In this document: positions 33,845 to 45,210 of the stretch, in pieces
Numbering within the stretch: the first letter of the stretch is position 1
How the letters are laid out: the number at the start of each line of letters is the position of its first letter
The notes under the pieces: generated by a model
What the model was told of the DNA's origin: nothing
What the model saw: the letters and a program-made list of their open reading frames with translations, nothing else
Databases searched by the model: none
Position numbers and translations under genes: made by a program
From: Pontederia crassipes
Taxonomy: Eukaryota; Streptophyta; Magnoliopsida; Commelinales; Pontederiaceae
NCBI GenBank assembly: GCA_030549335.1
Contig: CM060193.1
Coordinates: 48,937,891 to 49,001,890 of the forward strand
DNA: 64,000 nucleotides
Direction of reading: 5' to 3'

Positions 33845-35017
33845 TCAGTCTAGGTTTGGCATCTTTTTAATCAAGTATCGCACGGCTTGATGATCAGTAT
33901 ACACAGTGACTTTAGAGCCAACTAGATAGGATCTGAACTTGTCTATTGCAAAAACTACTGCTAGAAACTCTTTTTCAGTTGTGGCATAATTGATTTGTGA
34001 GTCATCCAAAGTTTTGCTAGCGTAGTAGATTGCATGTTGCCTTTTATCTTTCCTTTGTCCCAACACTGTCCCCATAGCTTGATCACTAGCATCACACATA
34101 ATTTCGAACGGTAGAGACCAATCATGTGATTGAATGATTGGAGCTATTGTGAGAGCCTTTTTCAGAGTGTTAAAGGCTTCTAAACAGTGTTCGTCGAAGA
34201 TGAATTCCACGTCTTTGGATAGTAGTTTTGTCAAGTGTCTCGCAATGAGAGAAAAGTTCTTGATGAAACGCCGATAGAATCCGGCATGTCCAAGAAAGCT
34301 TCTGATTCCTTTGATATTAGTAGGCAGAGGTAATCTTTCAATTACTTCTGTCTTAGCCTTATCAACTTCAATACCTCGACCTGAAACAATATGGCCAAGG
34401 ACTACACTTTCTTGTACCATGAAGTGACATTTCTCCCAGTTCAACACCAGGTTAGATTCCGCACATCTTTGTAACACTTTTCCTAAATTCTGAAGACAAA
34501 CTTCAAAGGAAGTGCCATACACGGAAAAATCGTCCATGAATACCTCCATTATTTCTTCAATATATTCGGAGAAAAATGACATCATGCACCTTTGAAAACT
34601 GACTGGAGCATTGCATAATCCGAAAGGCATCCTTCTGTATGCAAAGGTTCCATAGGGATAAGTAAAGGTAGTCTTTTCTTGATCTTCTGGATGAATGGAG
34701 ATTTGATGAAATCCAGAAAATCCATCCAAGTAACAAAAATAGCAATGGTTTGCCAGTCTTTCTAACATCTGGTCAATAAAAGGTAGTGGAAAATGATCAT
34801 TCCTTGTGGTCTTATTAAGTTTCCTGAAGTCGATACACATCCTCCATCCGGTAACCGTTCGCGTGGAAATGAATTTGTCTGACTCTATCTTTACTACTGT
34901 CATTCCTCCTTTTTTTGGTACGACTTGCACGGGACTTACCCACTGACTGTCTGATATAGGGTAGATAATTCTTGCATCCAATAATTTAATCACTTCTTTT
35001 TTCACTACCTCTTTCAT
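33845..35017 (-). pseudogene. Athila-like reverse transcriptase and RNase H
   Basis: A 390-residue open segment. RT motifs: WVSPVQVVPKKGG (26-38), RMCIDFRKLN (59-68), YLDGFSG (97-103), MPFGLCNAP (130-138) and FMDD (160-163), where the catalytic Asp pair is kept and Tyr is replaced by Phe, as in many plant Athila/Tat elements. RNase H has D309 (CDASD), E350 (TEKE) and D375 (YTDHQ). The ATG used here is internal to the polyprotein: a stop lies just upstream between the linker and RT. The frame is lost at the 3' end by one missing base near 33868. The active sites look intact, but no full gag-pol can be made. Confidence 0.93.
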
Positions 35018-35020
35018 TGC

Positions 35021-35958
35021 TTAATTAAGCCTTCTTTGTCCCTCTATGGAGGGTTTATGATCTTTTTCCATATGAATACGGTGCACGCATATAGCAGGAT
35101 TAATTCCTTTGAGATCATCCAAAGTGTATCCAATTACATGCTTGTAAGCCTTTAACTTATCCAATAGCTGCTGAAGCTGAGTTGTCTTTAAATCTGCATT
35201 CACAATCACTGGATAAGTGGAGTCTTCTCCTAGAAATTCGTACTTGAGATTTTGAGGAAGCTTCTTCTTTAATTCTGGCTTTGTTAGCTTCCTTGAGCTA
35301 GGTTGTTGTATAATTTCTGTTGGTTGGTCCTCCAGTGGACCGTTAGGGTGTTTTGTTTCAATTGAGAGTATATGGCTCGTGATAATGCCCGCTTCTTCTT
35401 CTGTCCACAAAGATGGTTCTTTAGCTTCAAGAGATACTTCTAGAGGGTCTGATATATGAATAACTGATGCCACCTTCTGTACAAGAGAATCTAGTTGCTC
35501 AGGTTGAAGATAGTGGTCTTCCATATCCGGGCAGTTCATAAGGTGATTTAGTCGAAATTCAACCGTTTCATCACCTATTTGAAAGGTAAGACGACCTTGT
35601 TTGACGTCAATTACTGCTCCGGCTGTAGCTAAAAAAGGTCTCCCTAACACAAATGGGAGTTTGATTATCTTCGTCCATGTCTAGAACTACAAAGTCGACT
35701 GGTATATAGAAGTTGCCTACCTTGATGGGTATGTCCTCTAGAATTCCCTGTGAAATTTTTATGGATCTATCTGCCAATTGGAGGGACATATTCGTGGGCT
35801 TAATATCACCCATTTCAAGTTTCTTACACAATGACAGAGGTATAACACTTACTGAAGCACCAATATCATATAAGGCTCTTCGTATCTTTCAGTTTCCTAT
35901 TTCGCAGGGTATGGAGAAACTCTCCGGATCTTTTAGCTTCGGAGGCAATCTATTTTGA
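35021..35958 (-). pseudogene. Athila-like protease and protease-RT linker
   Basis: The protease remnant contains DIGAS with following VIPLSLC (about 35830-35870), then LADRSIK..G.LED and FVVLDM blocks (35607-35831). After a frame change, MLGRPFLATAGA and the linker up to GYTLDDLKGI run to the stop before RT (35021-35650). Order and motifs are those of Athila/Tat elements. At least one frameshift (about 35650) and one stop (about 35890) separate the parts. Confidence 0.85.
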
Positions 35959-37797
35959 ATCACCGCACTTGCCTCAGCAGTTAGCGCGACAGTTTCATTT
36001 TCTTGTATCCTCCTTTTCTTCGATAGAATATCTTTCAAGAATTTGGCATATGCTGGCATCTCTTGAATAGCTTCCACAAAAGGCACATTGATATAGAGTT
36101 TATTTAGGATTTCTATAAACTTGCCGAATTGTTGGTCTTGTCGAGATTTCTTGAGGGCTTTAGAAAATGGTATCCGCAAAGAATAGCTAGGCTGTCCCTC
36201 AGTAGGCTGTTGTTTGGATTTATTTGGTCTATTCATTGTGTCTTCTGGTTGGACCATCTGATTTTGGTCACCAACTTCATCTGTTACTTCTGTCGAGACC
36301 TCTGCCCTTGTTCTTTTAGTATTATCAACTGTCTTTCCACTTCTTTAAGTCATAGCTTGAACTTGTTCTTTTGGATTCTTTTCTGGCTGTCCGGGTAAGA
36401 TTCCTCGAAGTCTTGAAGACGACGCAGCTTGTTGAGCTATCTGATTTTCCAAAATTTTGTTATGAATGGAGAGGCCTTCTATTTTCTCAAACATTTTCTG
36501 CATCAGGGTGTCCTATTTTGACATATATTTCTCCATCATTGCTTCTAACTTGTTGGTAGAAGAAGACCCTTGTTCTGTCGAGGAATTTTGAAGTTGTGCT
36601 CTCTGATTGAATCTATTATACCAACCGGGAGCCTAGTTTTGTTGAGGATTATCTCTGTAGGAGAACTTTGGATTATTTCTCCATCCTGGATTGAAAGTGC
36701 TAGAGTATGAATCATTATTTGATGGATAAGGGCCTATAGCATTAGCTTGTTGTTGGTGTCCTTGCTGTTAACAGCTCACAGTGCACAGAAATGTGATCAG
36801 ATGAGCCACATATTTCACAACATCTTGCTATCATATTGACAGTTGGTGTAGCTTCATTGAGCCCCAGTCGACTAATTGCTTTTTGAACTATGTACTCTAC
36901 CTTGGAAGTAAAATCCTCACCGTCAAGTAGAGTTTGAGTTGATGCTGCGGACTCATTAGACCTTGAATGAGCTAAGAAATGTTGACTCCGAGCGATCTCT
37001 TCTATAAGTTGATAGGCTTCATCTACATTTTTCTTTATAAATACACCGTCTGCAGCGTTGTCAAGCGCCATTTTTGAGGTGTAATTGAGTCCATTGTGGA
37101 ATGATTGAACCAGAATCCATTTGCTCAAGCCGTGGTGAGGACACGACCTCAGCAATGTCTTGAATCTCTGCCAAGCTTCATACAACGTCTCCTGATCCTT
37201 TTGCACAAAACCAATGCCTTGATTTCTGATCCTTATGGTTTTGCTGGGAGGGAAATATTCTGACAGAAAGACTTTTACTAGTTGCTCCTAGGTAGTTAAT
37301 TCCCGCGGTTCCAGGGATTGTAACCATTGTTTGGCCTTACCCCTTAGCGAGAAGGAAAAAACTCTTAGTCTCAATGCTTCTGGAGATACCCCATTCAACT
37401 TAGTTGTCTCGCATATTTCTAAAAAATCTTTAAGGTGTTGATTTGGATCTTCATCTGGGGTTCCTCCATGATTTTGTTGAATCGTAGAGATTAGAGATAA
37501 TTTCAACTCAAAATTGGCTTGAATGGCAGGCTTTAAAATTGCAGACTCTAGTCCATTTGCGGTAGGAGTATAGAGTTCTTCTAATCATGGGATCGGTGGT
37601 CGTGGTTGGAGTGGTTCTTGTTGTTCAGCCATCATTTCGATCTCCAGATTAGAATTCTCTTCGAGCTCTATAGATTGAGTGCTACTTGTACCTTCAGGAC
37701 GTGATGTTCTACACTTGTATTCTCGCACTCTTCTCTTAAAAGTTCGATCGATTTCGGGATCTAATTCGAGCAGTTGACTACGAATACTTCTGGGCAT
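35889..37797 (-). pseudogene. Athila-like gag
   Basis: ATG at 37797 (MPRSIRSQL). Two in-frame stops, just left of 37585 and near 37290, look like single-base changes. The central gag domain has DPNQHLKDFLEIC, LRLRVFSFSLRGKAKQWL and a TLYEAWQRFKTLLR..P segment (36742-37506). A CCHC zinc knuckle, C-x2-C-x4-H-x4-C (CEICGSSDHISVHC), ends near 36780 just before a frameshift. The C-terminal region (35889-36770) is Gln/Ser-rich and rejoins in another frame up to the protease. Gag packages the element RNA. Confidence 0.88.
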
Positions 37798-37899
37798 ATA
37801 CTATTCCTTGAAATCAATTGAGAAAATATAATCAGATGTGAATAGTGCTTCAACAAACTAAATAAGAATATAAATGAGAAGTAAATAATTAATCTAAAT

Positions 37900-37916
37900 C
37901 CCCGGCAACGGCGCCA
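37900..37916 (-). promoter_or_regulatory. Primer-binding site, tRNA-Asp type (Athila-like element)
   Basis: Minus strand tggcgccgttgccgggg, six bases inside the 5' LTR. This is the standard Athila/Tat site complementary to the 3' end of tRNA-Asp, where minus-strand cDNA synthesis starts. Confidence 0.92.
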
Positions 37917-37922
37917 AAAACA

Positions 37923-39002
37923 TGACGTGAACTAAACGTAGTTGCAGAATTACGGATTTCGTATAAGAAATAAGTTCAGTCACAATTTAATTTCTACTCA
38001 AGAGTTCACGCAGCTGCAAGTGCACAGGTCGAGTAGAAATCCTGAGTGTCGTAACCCCGTTGATTTAGACTAATTACTTTTTCCAATTATATCCGAAAGT
38101 TGTCACGAAATTATAGAAGAAGTAAGCATAAAGAGAAACGAGCAAAAATTAAGAATAACAAAGGAATGTGAGAAAGGATTAAGCAATTGGAAGAAGAGAT
38201 TCCCTTGGAATGAACTAGTTGATGCTATGACAATAACCCTAGCTGATTCATTGAGTTCTGGATTCCCTTCTATTCTAACGACATGTACAAATAAAGATCA
38301 AGAATAGCAGGGATTCTAACCGATGATTAAGACTACTAATTAATAAGACTCTCGTCTTTAATCAGATCAACTGTAGTCTCTCGATCTTTTTATAATTAAG
38401 GCTCTTAATCTTAATCAAACAATCAGAAATATAGGATTTGTTCCTCACACGATTACAAGGATTCTCATCTCATGACAATCGATATAATGGATCTCTCTAT
38501 CCCTCAAAAATACAGATCAGCAATTCACGAAAAGCATAGCAATTAATATTACTAAGTTCCCCTCTCGGGTGAAATTAGCTTAAACCCAAAACGATCGATC
38601 TCTCGATCCTTTTTAAAATCAATTAGAAGTTCTTATGGCTATGCATCCCGTAAATACAAAGTGAGGAAGCAAAAATAACAACGTCAGGAAATCAGAACAG
38701 TAATAAGCATTAACAAAGTTTCATCCCTAGGGAATCAAGAAAAGTTTCTTTAGTTCTCCATTTCTCCTTCACGACCAAGTTCTTCCTGGTTGCTTCACGG
38801 TTCTCCCCCCATTTTGCCCTCTTCCTTGGCCTCCTTTTATTAGTTTTCCTGTCATCATTTGAATTTTGAAAAGTTGTTAGTTCTCCTTTTACTCATTCAA
38901 CTTTTCTCTTGGAAAATGGTATAAAAACGTTTAAATATATCCAATTCTTATATAAAATTCGTGGAAATTGTAGTGATTAAGGGTATAATAAAGAGATGAT
39001 AA
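37923..39002 (-). repeat. Athila-like 5' LTR
   Basis: Length 1080 bp, the same as the 3' LTR. Its outer end reads TTATCATCTC on the minus strand instead of TGATCATCTC: one change in the integrase recognition dinucleotide and one lost identity with the partner. Most of the roughly 25 differences between LTRs are C-T or G-A type. No ORF. Confidence 0.93.
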
Positions 39003-39098
39003 GTGCACTATTTTTAAAATGCACAATGTTTCAATTTTTTAGGACGAGTATAATGCGAAAATGGCTGAAAAGTACAGAGATGATCCGAGTACTCAGCC
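39003..39098 (+). other. Residue of CACTA A right arm between two nested elements
   Basis: Starting with the second copy of the Athila target duplication (gtgca), it matches the reverse complement of about 19490-19589 from gtgcacta through gtactcagcc. It then breaks at about 39099 into LTR sequence of the next element. It proves that the right arm once continued here. Confidence 0.88.
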
Positions 39099-39832
39099 GC
39101 TGATTTTTGGGTCAAAAGTCAATTTTTTCAATTTTTGTTTCAACTCCCTAACTCACTCTCTACTGCAAGTATACAGGTCAATTGTAGTTACCCAAATATC
39201 GTATCCACAGTGATTTGAAGTCCAAGACTCTATAAGCAATCTAGATTAGCCTTATCTAAAGTTAAAAATCCAAGAATTTGAAAGAAAGTTAAAACCGATT
39301 TCTAAAAAGGGCTAAAATGATAACTGATTTGGGATTTTTGAAAAGTTATCCAAACTGAATTGTAAATGCTAAATTAGAGGCTAAAAATGTTTATCTATCA
39401 ATGAGGAAGGTCCTCCTAGGAGTTGGGGTTCATATATTTTAATTATGGATGGAAATGGACAAGTTATCACTTTTTAGTTAAATCTGATTCAACCTTCAAT
39501 GTGGCTATTTTCACAGCTCAATTAGATCAGAACTAAATAATATATTGTCATATATTTGTTAGCCAAGTTGAATTAGAAGAGGATCCCCATTGAAAATCAA
39601 GTTATCATTATGTTCAATCCTAGTCACTTTGCTGATTTTTTGGCAATTCAATAAAATATGAAATGATAACTTCTAAATTGCACTTTGAAAATGAAGAGGA
39701 TGCTTAAATCAGCTAAACAGGGGATAAAATCAATCCAATATTAATACAAATGCTCCTTGGTTTATCTCTAAATTGCAAGAGGATTTAAAATCAGCCTCTC
39801 AGCTGCAAATTCAAATGAAATCCACATTTCCA
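39099..39832 (-). repeat. Inverted copy of the LTR 3' part
   Basis: Reverse complement of about 41697-42439 of the adjoining 5' LTR, with high identity by eye. It starts at gctgatttttggg and ends at ccacatttcc. It forms a large inverted repeat with the real LTR end, 1.86 kb apart. The segment 39833-39858 between it and the LTR start is a short attcaaattcaa repeat. Confidence 0.88.
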
Positions 39833-39858
39833 CATATTCAAATTCAAATTCAAGAGTT

Positions 39859-42465
39859 TGATCACTAGCTGATCACTATAGTTTTTTATTCCATTTTAGA
39901 TGCATTTCACCCATATCGAGCCCCTAAATTGCCCAACTTTTGGCCAATTATGTTTGGAATGCAAGGATTGTGATAACTAGTTGATCTTCCTCATTTTATA
40001 CTTAATTCCATGTGCATAGAGGTTCTGAAATGCTAAAATCCATAAATATTTTAATTCTATGCCAAGTTATCATTTTTAGGACAAGTTATCACTCCTATAT
40101 GCCAAGTTATCATTATTTTGAGTGAATTGATTTTCAATGATTTTCTTGCCCTAAATCCATTACTCTCATGAATGAATCATATTTGGATGATCATATCTCA
40201 ACTTGTGCAAAATTATAAATCCATTTGAACAAGTTATCATTTTCCAATGCCAAGTTATCGTTAAAGGGCAAAACTGTCATTTCGATATGCAAAACTATCA
40301 AATCTGCACAAAGGCATTAAGAAATCATTATATTATTGCTGTTCAAATTTGATCACATTTGGATAACCACAATAAAAGTTATGATAAGTTATCATTTTTA
40401 AGGCATTAACTTATCATTTTGGCACCCAAGTTATCATTCCTATGAAATCTTATACACATTTGATTTCTGACCTTATTCACTTGCCAAATTAATCCCTTGG
40501 ATGCCTCTAATGCCTTGAACCACTTGTACTTGGATAATTTTCATGATTAGTGCAAAGTTATCATTTCCGGTCCCTAAAACTATTATTTTTTATATGGGTT
40601 TTCATTTCTACACAACACCAAATCTCATTTGATGTTTGAGCTGACAACTATCATTATCCTAATCCTTATTTCTTAAAATTCCATTTAAGGATTTTGATGC
40701 TTGCTGTTTTGGGTTTTGTAGCAGGGAAGAACAAGTGCAAAAAGCTGGAAAAAAGGTGGGGGGACCACCTACTTTTGCTATTCCAAAAAGTTGTCTTCTG
40801 CAGGAATTCCAGGACCAGGACACATGGCACAATCACCTCATCATGGAACATTCTGATGCTGATCAAAGGGTGGACATGACACATATATAAGTGGGAATTT
40901 CTGGAGGAAAGAGAGGGGGGCTGGCCATTCAAGGGTTTTAGGGGCAGGAAGGAGAAGAAGTGTTGCTGATTTCTGTGGACAACCTTCTGATTACAGGATA
41001 TTTTGTATTAATTCTTCGTATTATTGTGTATCAATCTTTGTAATTATGAGGAGCTAAACTCCATTTCTCCTAGGATAGGATAGTAGTCTAATTAGTTATG
41101 GATGGGATATGAACAAATCTGATTTCCTACACTGAAATTTGATTTCTGGTTTGCAATTCTGATTTCTGTTTTCTACAATCCTGAATTCATTGGAGTCTAA
41201 TCTTGACATTGTGAGATCTTATTTGTATCTACAACTGAGAGGTTGTCTTTTGATCCATTCTTGTTCAGAAATTAATCAAGAACCAGTGACATGTTTTAGA
41301 TCCAATCCCCAATTAGGAATCTTATTTTCTGATTTTTGAAATCTGTTTTCCCATTTCTGATTTCTGAATTGTCAAATCTGTTTTCATCATTGTGGAGCAC
41401 TAATTGAATTAACAACTGAGAGGTTGCTTTATGGTTTCATTCTTGTTCAGAAATGAATCAAGAGACAATGATATTTCTAAGGTTTTAATCCTTGAATTGT
41501 TGCTGATTTCTGAATTTCCATTGTTGATTTCCTGAAATTTGTGGAATTTGCCTTGTGATTGTTAAGCCACTGATTTCACTTAATCACTGAGAGGTGTACT
41601 TAAGGTTTTCTTGTTGTTCAGAGATGAACCAAGAAGCAATTGCATGTGCTGAGTTCCGTATGTAATTGAGTGCTGATTTCTATCCAATCCATTAATGGAA
41701 ATGTGGATTTCATTTGAATTTGCAGCTGATGGGCTGATTTTAAATCCTCTTGTAGTTTAGAGATAAACCAAGGAGCATTTTCATTAATATTAGATTGATT
41801 TCATCCTTGTTTAGCTGATTGAAGCATTCCCTTCATTTTCAAAGTGCAATTTAGAAGTTATCATTTCAGATTTTATTGAATTGCCAAAAAATCAGCAAAG
41901 TGACTTGGATTGAACATAATGATAACTTGATTTTCAGTGGGGATCCTCTTCTAATTCAACTTGGCTAACAAATATATGACAATATATTGTTTAGTTTTGA
42001 TCTAATTGAGCTGTGAAAATAGCCATATTGAAGGTTGAATCAGATTTGACTAAAAAGTGATAACTTATCCATTTCCATCCATAATTAAATTAGATGAACC
42101 CCAACTCCTAAGAGGACCTTCCTCATTGATAGATAAACATTTTTAGCCTCTAATTTAGCATTTACAATTCAGTTTAAATAACTTTTCAAAAATCCCAAAT
42201 CAGTTATCATTTTAGCCCTTTTTAGAAATCGGTTTTAACTTTCTTTCAAATTCTTGGATTTTTAACTTTAGACAAGGCTAATCTAGATTGCTTATAGAGT
42301 CTTGGACTTCAAATCACTGGGGATACGACAATTGGGTAACTACAATTGACCTGTATACTTGTAGTAGAGAGTGAGTTATGGAGTTGAAATAAAAATTGAA
42401 AAAATTGACTTTTGACCCAAAAATCAGCAAGTTATCACTCAACCCCTCAATTTAATTAATTACCA
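39859..42465 (+). repeat. 5' LTR of the non-autonomous element (2607 bp)
   Basis: Starts TGATCACTAG and ends attacca just before the primer-binding site. The first 980 bp match 46022-47000. A TATA box (catatataag, 40882-40891) gives the likely promoter. The word gttatcatt or its variants recurs many times in U3 (39980-40620). Downstream of the promoter, degenerate tandem units starting with actgagaggt begin near 41232, 41413 and 41585, with a weaker one near 41724. No ORF of note; the 61- to 88-codon frames near 40.7-40.9 kb lie within U3. Confidence 0.85.
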
Positions 42466-42471
42466 AGTTTT

Positions 42472-42489
42472 TGGCACCGTTGCCAGGAA
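42472..42489 (+). promoter_or_regulatory. Primer-binding site, tRNA-Asp type (non-autonomous element)
   Basis: tggcaccgttgccaggaa, six bases after the LTR end, is the Athila-type tRNA-Asp site with two changes from tggcgccgttgccgggga. Position and spacing equal those in the full Athila-like element. Confidence 0.85.
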
Positions 42490-42614
42490 TTTGAGGTCAA
42501 TTTGGTTAACTTAGATAGTTTATATTAGTTTTTAGTCCATTTGTTAACCCAATTTCCAGTTTTTGCAAGTTATCATTCCCAATTTTCCACTTTTGTCTAG
42601 TTTTCCTTTCTTTC

Positions 42615-42848
42615 TTGAATTTGATACTTTTGAATTCCTTTATGCAGGATTTGAAGCTTCAAGGAGACCTCTACCTATCTGATCCTGAACTGAAAGAAGA
42701 TTCAATAGGAGAAGGAATTTGCAAAGAGAAGAGTCTAGGAGAAGAATTTTTGAGGAGGATGCTACCAATCAAAACATTGCTGCTCCTAGGACACTTAGGG
42801 ATTGTTATTCACCCAGCAATTGCAGGAAATTATGAATTTGACTTCTAA
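42615..42848 (+). pseudogene. Truncated gag N-terminus of the non-autonomous element
   Basis: A 77-codon open frame (42615-42848) overlaps another frame in which the same DNA reads NIAAPRTLRD (about 42770-42800), a phrase typical of Athila gag N-termini, and then stops at a TGA near 42832. So the region descends from gag but no longer encodes the gag core. Which of the two frames, if either, is translated is unclear. Confidence 0.5.
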
Positions 42849-42865
42849 GAGAGAAAGAAGAAAAG

Positions 42866-44283
42866 ATGGATATGAGTTGGCAAAATTGGTCCTATGACTA
42901 TTATCAATCAAGTGAAACACCCTTGAGCCAAAAGGAATTGGATTCTATAGTCGAAGATTTCGTGTCCAAAACTCTTCAGAAATATGGTTTTGATGTTGGA
43001 GTACCATCAAAAGTTCATTGCAATCAAGGATCACCACAATTTCAACAGTCCTCTAATGCTTACGTATATGCCTCATATGGTCATGAAAGTTCAAATTACT
43101 GGAATCAAGAGGAAGGCTTCTCAACTAGTAGTCATTATGTTTCAAATTATTGGAATCCTGAGCAAGACTTCTCAAGCAGAATCCTTATGTTTATGACTCA
43201 CAAAATAATTTATATTACCATTACAATCAAGATCAAGAGTCAAATTTTCAGGTTGCTACCATGGATATTTCAAAAAATCAGCAATCATTTAATCGAACGA
43301 AGATTATGTTGGAGGACTTCATGAGGCGGCAGGACAAGCAACTTGCAAACTTGGAAAAAATATGTATGAAAGTAGATGTTCTTGAAGCTGGATATCAAGC
43401 CTTGGAGGCCAAGCTTTGTTTGCAGTCCAGTCAAGAAGCCCCACAAATCCAATCTGCCCTTCTGAAAAAAGAAATTCAGGAAATGAAGATGGGAATTGAG
43501 AAAGAGATGAATGAAGAAAAAGAAGTAGTCATGGAGGCTGAAATTGAAAAGGAGTCTATCACACTTATAGAACAAGCCAAGACACATGATGAAGTTGTTG
43601 AAGTTATTGAAAAAGCTACTCCAATGATACTAGCAATGAATCACATTGAAGATCCACTCATAAGGTTCCCATCCAATGAAGAATTAATTCTAGAAGACTC
43701 TGATTTTGATTCTTTGGAGAAACTATCAGATACACTCCTTTGTGATGAGGGCTGCAACTTAATTCACTTATTGTCTATCCCTAAAGATGAATTACCTCCT
43801 GCACCCAACTGTCCAAAAGTTCTACTTGAAGCAATTTGCTCCACAAACCATCATGGATCAGTTGAAGAATGTCAACATCTTAGGGTCAAAGATGAAGAAA
43901 CATCAAAAGAGAAGAAGTGGTCTGAACTTGAAGCAAGCACTAATTCATTTGAAGTAATTCAAAGTTCCAAAGTCTCATCCATGTCATTATCCATTGGGCA
44001 ACAGGTTATGATAGTAAAGCCACATGATGAGATTGAAATGGCAAAGGAGGATACAAAAGTAGAAGAAATTTCTTTCCAAATAGAGAAGGCTATGGCAAAA
44101 TTCAAATTTGTAGAAGGAATGGAACATTCAATGAAGGAAGATCATTGTTTGCCTACTGAAAGATGGAACCAAGAGCTCAAAGATCTTCCAACAATGATGC
44201 ATTTTAATAGGCCATTGAAGAAATGGCTGCTTAAACAAGATGGTGATCCAAGAGATTCATATGTCATAGATGAGAAGTCTTAG
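42866..44283 (+). pseudogene. Unknown element-encoded coiled-coil protein, one frameshift
   Basis: Frame 1 (42866 to about 43175) starts MDMSWQNW and is Tyr/Ser/Gln/Asn-rich with repeated YWN phrases. A one-base frame change near 43173 leads into the frame of 43261-44283, a 340-residue open stretch. Its first 110 residues are probable coiled coil (MRRQDKQLANLEKIC, then Glu/Lys-rich heptads). It continues acidic, with a possible RWNQELKDLP end block. No zinc knuckle, protease, RT or integrase motif is seen. The position after gag and the Tyr/Gln-rich start suggest descent from the gag C-terminal region. The open length despite the decayed surroundings suggests past selection. Function unknown. 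Confidence 0.6.
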
Positions 44284-45210
44284 AATGAGAAGTTAGTATA
44301 TTTCTAGTACAATGAAGGAGGGATACATCCAACTGAAAAACAAAGGTCAATTATTGTCAAACTAAGAGATCCATACTTGATTAGTGAAGCTATCCACAGA
44401 TTGAGATCTCTACTTGATCATATCATACTATTTAAACCTCATTGACATGAAGAAGTGGAACAATGTCTAGCCTAAGACACTAAAGTAGGGCACTTCTTGG
44501 GAGGTAACCCAAGTCATCTTCTATCTAATATTTTCTATTTTGCAGGAATAAGTGATGGAGGAATTAGATCAATCCACAAATTTTTATTTTAGGGAGTACC
44601 CCTACCCTTAACTTTGTTTTTCCCACTGAAATCTCAATGATAACTGATATTATCTTTTTCTTCATGCTGAAATCATCATACTAACATCTGAATTATCATT
44701 CATATCAGTTATCCAAATTCATCATAGTTGAATTTCAGTGAATTTCAATGCTTTTCAGTGCATTATTAAATCCTGCATCCCAAAAATCTGATATTGCAGA
44801 TTTCATTGATATACTTTATTTCTTTGCAGGATTAGTTGCAATTCATGAAGAATGGACCACCCTAAACCCCTGATTGAGATGCAAGAACTATTGGAAGGGA
44901 TCAAATGCACAATTCCATCAATTTCATACCCTCCCAACCCTCTCCCTTGCCTTTACTTTCAACACTGGGGACAGTGTTGAGAATAAGCTTGGGGGAGGAA
45001 ACCTGGTTCTTTTCTAACCTTTACACCATGTTTTCAATCTGTTTTAATGTCCATATATCATTTTTCACTAGGTTATTATTGTTTTGACAAAGTTACCATT
45101 AGTTCCACCCGGTTATCACTAGTTACCACTATTCGAGTCCAATTTAAGTCTTGCCTTTATTTTGACTCTATAATGGGTGAAATACATTATATGATAGTTG
45201 GTACACTATA
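44284..45210 (+). other. Noncoding internal region with Athila-type motifs
   Basis: Contains gggaggtaaccca (44508-44520), the counterpart of the gggaggcaaccca string that follows pol in the Athila-like element. It also has aacactggggacagtg followed by taagcttgggggagg (44959-44997), which resembles the pre-3' region of Athila elements. No protein domain is recognised. Confidence 0.6.

Larger units (their letters stand above)
27199..39002 (-). mobile_element. Athila-like Ty3/Gypsy retrotransposon, full length (11.8 kb)
   Basis: Two 1080-bp LTRs (27199-28278 and 37923-39002) are flanked by the 5-bp duplication gtgca (27194-27198 and 39003-39007). Minus-strand order is 5' LTR, a primer-binding site of the tRNA-Asp type, gag, protease, RT-RNase H, integrase, a separate late ORF of Athila type, polypurine tract, 3' LTR. 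By eye the LTRs differ at about 25 of 1080 positions (about 97.7 percent identity), mostly transitions. The uninterrupted target survives in the opposite CACTA arm at 19585-19589. A 1449-bp CACTA element sits in the late ORF. Several stops and single-base frameshifts make it non-functional. Confidence 0.93.
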
